From a virus: 63,567 nt of DNA. The position numbers and the translations under genes are program-made. Of this stretch, positions 62,008-63,567 are shown piece by piece; position 1 is the first letter of the stretch, and each line of letters begins with the position of its first letter. The notes beneath the pieces were generated by a model, which saw only the letters and a list, made by a program, of their open reading frames with translations, was not told the origin of the DNA and ran no database searches. Where the stretch lies: positions 1 to 63,567 of the IMG/VR virus record IMGVR_UViG_3300030430_004778. One strand, given 5' to 3'.

Positions 62008-62898
62008 TTATTTTGGCACCTGTTTTAATGTATCTATTGCGGCTTTAGTTTTGGTAAAAGTGCTAGAACCAAATTCATTTCGTGTTTTAATATACACCTC
62101 CTCGTAGACTGCTCTGGTTCTTTTCCCAAGGTCAATCATTGTGTCAAGAAGATCAAACGCGTCTTTTCTATCATTAAACTGTAAAGATTTGTCTTTTGCG
62201 GTTGCAAGTAGATCGTCAAATGCTGATGAACCGAATTCGGCAACTTGTTTGGATAGCCCCTCTAACTTCTCAACGGGAAAATCTTTAGGTGAATCTTGAA
62301 GTTGTTGTAGCTCCTTAAGAGCTTTAGCAAATAAATCAATATTTTTAGATGCTTTAGATGTTTTATCGCTTACAAGATCGTTTGTGACGCCTTTGATAAA
62401 ATTAAATTTAGCGGAGTCTATTGGTTTGCCGCCCTGAGTTAATTTCGCTTGCGCGCTTGGAGAGTAAATAATCGCGGCGATTAAATAGACTATAATAACC
62501 AGTAACGCCATTCCTACTATTTTACAAAATAAAGGTCTGTCAGAACAAAAATCTGCGACTATATCATAAAGCTTTTTTGCGGCACGAAGTGCGGCAAATG
62601 TGGCTTTCTTTGCCATTTCAACAATTTGAATTGATTTTTTTAAAACAAAATCTGATACTTTTTCTGAAACTCCTTTAAGAAAATCACCAACTTTCTGACC
62701 CGCAGCTTTTAAAGTGTCGAGCAGCCCTTCTTCTAATAATTCTTTTTGTATTAGATTGAACTCTCTGATAGTTTGTCTTTCCCATCTTTCATAAAGTTGA
62801 GTTTCGTTTATTACTTTTCTGTCGTATTGTTCAAGCATAAGCTGGAAAGGATTTTCATTAAATTTCTTCCAGTTTTCCATTATCAATTTTGTTTCCAT
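62008..62898 (-). CDS. Membrane-segment protein with amphipathic helices, 296 aa
   Basis: Start ATG 62898 is chosen because AAGGAG lies about 8 nt upstream; a longer frame reaches 63003 but has no RBS. The N-terminus (MENWKKFNENPFQLMLEQ) recalls a capsid-targeting peptide. Residues about 57-115 are amphipathic helices (LKAAGQKVGDFLKGVSEKVS), about 126-146 a membrane segment (IVGMALLVIIVYLIAAIIY), and the rest helical. This could be an internal protein ejected to act on the membrane, or a holin-like factor; neither is shown. Confidence 0.65.
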   Translation of the reverse strand: METKLIMENWKKFNENPFQLMLEQYDRKVINETQLYERWERQTIREFNLIQKELLEEGLLDTLKAAGQKVGDFLKGVSEKVSDFVLKKSIQIVEMAKKATFAALRAAKKLYDIVADFCSDRPLFCKIVGMALLVIIVYLIAAIIYSPSAQAKLTQGGKPIDSAKFNFIKGVTNDLVSDKTSKASKNIDLFAKALKELQQLQDSPKDFPVEKLEGLSKQVAEFGSSAFDDLLATAKDKSLQFNDRKDAFDLLDTMIDLGKRTRAVYEEVYIKTRNEFGSSTFTKTKAAIDTLKQVPK

Positions 62899-62945
62899 TA
62901 AGAATTCTCCTTTTAAGAGCAGATTATCATAATTAGTATATTTTA

Positions 62946-63146
62946 TTACAAAACGTGCTCTAATGTAAATTCTAAACACCAAAAAGCTTCGCCATCGGCC
63001 CAATAGACTAAAACATCATATATTCTTTCGTCGTCTCTGTCATCATCACGAGCAAACTCTGGTATTTCGTGAGTTTTGACGACAACACCTATACTATGTA
63101 ATAAATCGAATCTTACAAGATCCCCAGGTTTAAAACTGCAGGACAT
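62946..63146 (-). CDS. Small SH3/KOW-like protein, 66 aa
   Basis: Start ATG 63146 (MSCSFKPGDLVRFDLLHSIG) chosen over an ATG at 63188 that would overlap the previous gene; GAAGAAAAG lies upstream. KPGDLVRF, GVVVKTHE and YDVLVYWADGE are the strands of a small beta barrel of the kind seen in many phages. Function unknown. Confidence 0.65.
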   Translation of the reverse strand: MSCSFKPGDLVRFDLLHSIGVVVKTHEIPEFARDDDRDDERIYDVLVYWADGEAFWCLEFTLEHVL

Positions 63147-63150
63147 TTTT

Positions 63151-63567
63151 TTACTTTTCTTCGGCGGCTTCCTCCAAGCTACCGCCAAACCCTGGTGGGG
63201 CTGATTTTGATCTTTTGTAGGAAGGTTTGGTGATTCCAGGCGTATTCTTGCCTCTACCTAAACCGATAAGGCGGATTTTCATCTTCTTATGGTTTTTCTT
63301 AACTGCTTTTTGAAACGGCTCGTTTTGTTCCTTTTGCATTCTTTTTGTTTTTCGCTTTGACGCTTCTTTTCTTTCAGTTGCGTAATCAAATGCTTTTTTA
63401 AGTCTTTTCTTAACTTTTGGATCTTTCGCATTTTGATATGCCGCCCTTGCCCTCTGGTGTATGAGGTTAATTATTTGTGATTGTCTTTTATGAGACTTTG
63501 ATTTAAACGAGGCTTTTGATAAGGTATCTTTGATATCCTGAACGGTTCTAAACTTTACACTTACAGT
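63151..63567 (-). CDS. Basic protein, C-terminal part (5' end outside window)
   Basis: The frame is open from the window edge to TAA at 63153-63151, giving 138 residues. The first ATG inside (63339) is internal, so the true start is beyond 63567. Lys/Arg-rich with helical segments (DPKVKKRLKKAFDYATERKE), then a Gly/Pro-rich stretch and an acidic end (GSLEEAAEEK). Suggests a nucleic-acid-binding or capsid-internal protein; not recognised. Confidence 0.65.
   Translation of the reverse strand, partial: TVSVKFRTVQDIKDTLSKASFKSKSHKRQSQIINLIHQRARAAYQNAKDPKVKKRLKKAFDYATERKEASKRKTKRMQKEQNEPFQKAVKKNHKKMKIRLIGLGRGKNTPGITKPSYKRSKSAPPGFGGSLEEAAEEK

Noticed and set aside
1-63567. tRNA genes, CRISPR arrays, insertion sequences, integrase or attachment sites
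   Set aside because: Coding density is almost complete and no cloverleaf-like, spaced-repeat or transposase/recombinase signal was seen by eye on either strand.

Overview
The window is part of a large, AT-rich genome of a T4-like contractile-tailed phage (Caudoviricetes). The evidence is a GPW/gp25-family baseplate wedge protein, a gp6/baseplate-J wedge protein, a tail-associated amidase, a gp55-like late sigma factor and PIN-PhoH. Genes are tightly packed and often overlap by 1-20 nt. All but one lie on the minus strand, so transcription runs from high to low coordinates. I see no tRNA, integrase, insertion sequence or CRISPR array. The host cannot be read directly. Two virus-encoded lipoproteins, one with MopE-type Cys/Asp repeats plus a VWA domain, suggest a Gram-negative, possibly deltaproteobacterial-type host; that is inference.

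Region 1 (1-36 kb) is the virion and baseplate block. In transcription order it holds the tail amidase (with an apparent frameshift near its end), a 532-aa protein, a 2770-aa giant, gp25-like, gp6-like, a 619-aa protein, a 3202-aa giant with a LamG-like fold, and further structural proteins ending in a gene cut by the window edge. A domain cassette of about 125-133 residues is inserted into three of these proteins.

Region 2 (36-37.5 kb) holds the gp55-like sigma factor with small partners: a membrane-anchored coiled-coil protein and a zinc ribbon.

Region 3 (37.5-48.2 kb) is the most remarkable part: a phosphonate and glycan cluster in one overlapping operon. It encodes a PEP mutase, a phosphonopyruvate decarboxylase split into two genes, a 2-aminoethylphosphonate (AEP) transaminase, a TagD-like cytidylyltransferase, a Fe(II)/2-oxoglutarate dioxygenase, a methyltransferase, three GT-B glycosyltransferases, and a 909-aa fusion of a GT2 glycosyltransferase, a ParB-like motif, an NTase fold and a MobA-like nucleotidyltransferase. 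Together these could convert PEP to AEP, activate it as a CMP derivative and place it, possibly hydroxylated or methylated, on a glycan. The acceptor (virion, host envelope or DNA) is not shown by the sequence.

Region 4 (48.2-63.6 kb) is accessory and nucleic-acid metabolism: a Cas4/RecB-like nuclease, three HExxH metallopeptidase-like proteins, PIN-PhoH, a plus-strand trypsin-like lipoprotein with its own late-type promoter, a Fis-like HTH protein, a 922-aa fusion of ligase-like nucleotidyltransferase, HxGH adenylyltransferase and HExxH domain, a short archaeal-type adenylosuccinate synthetase, the VWA/MopE lipoprotein, and several small proteins whose N-termini resemble capsid-targeting sequences. 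There is no gap over 300 bases without a gene.
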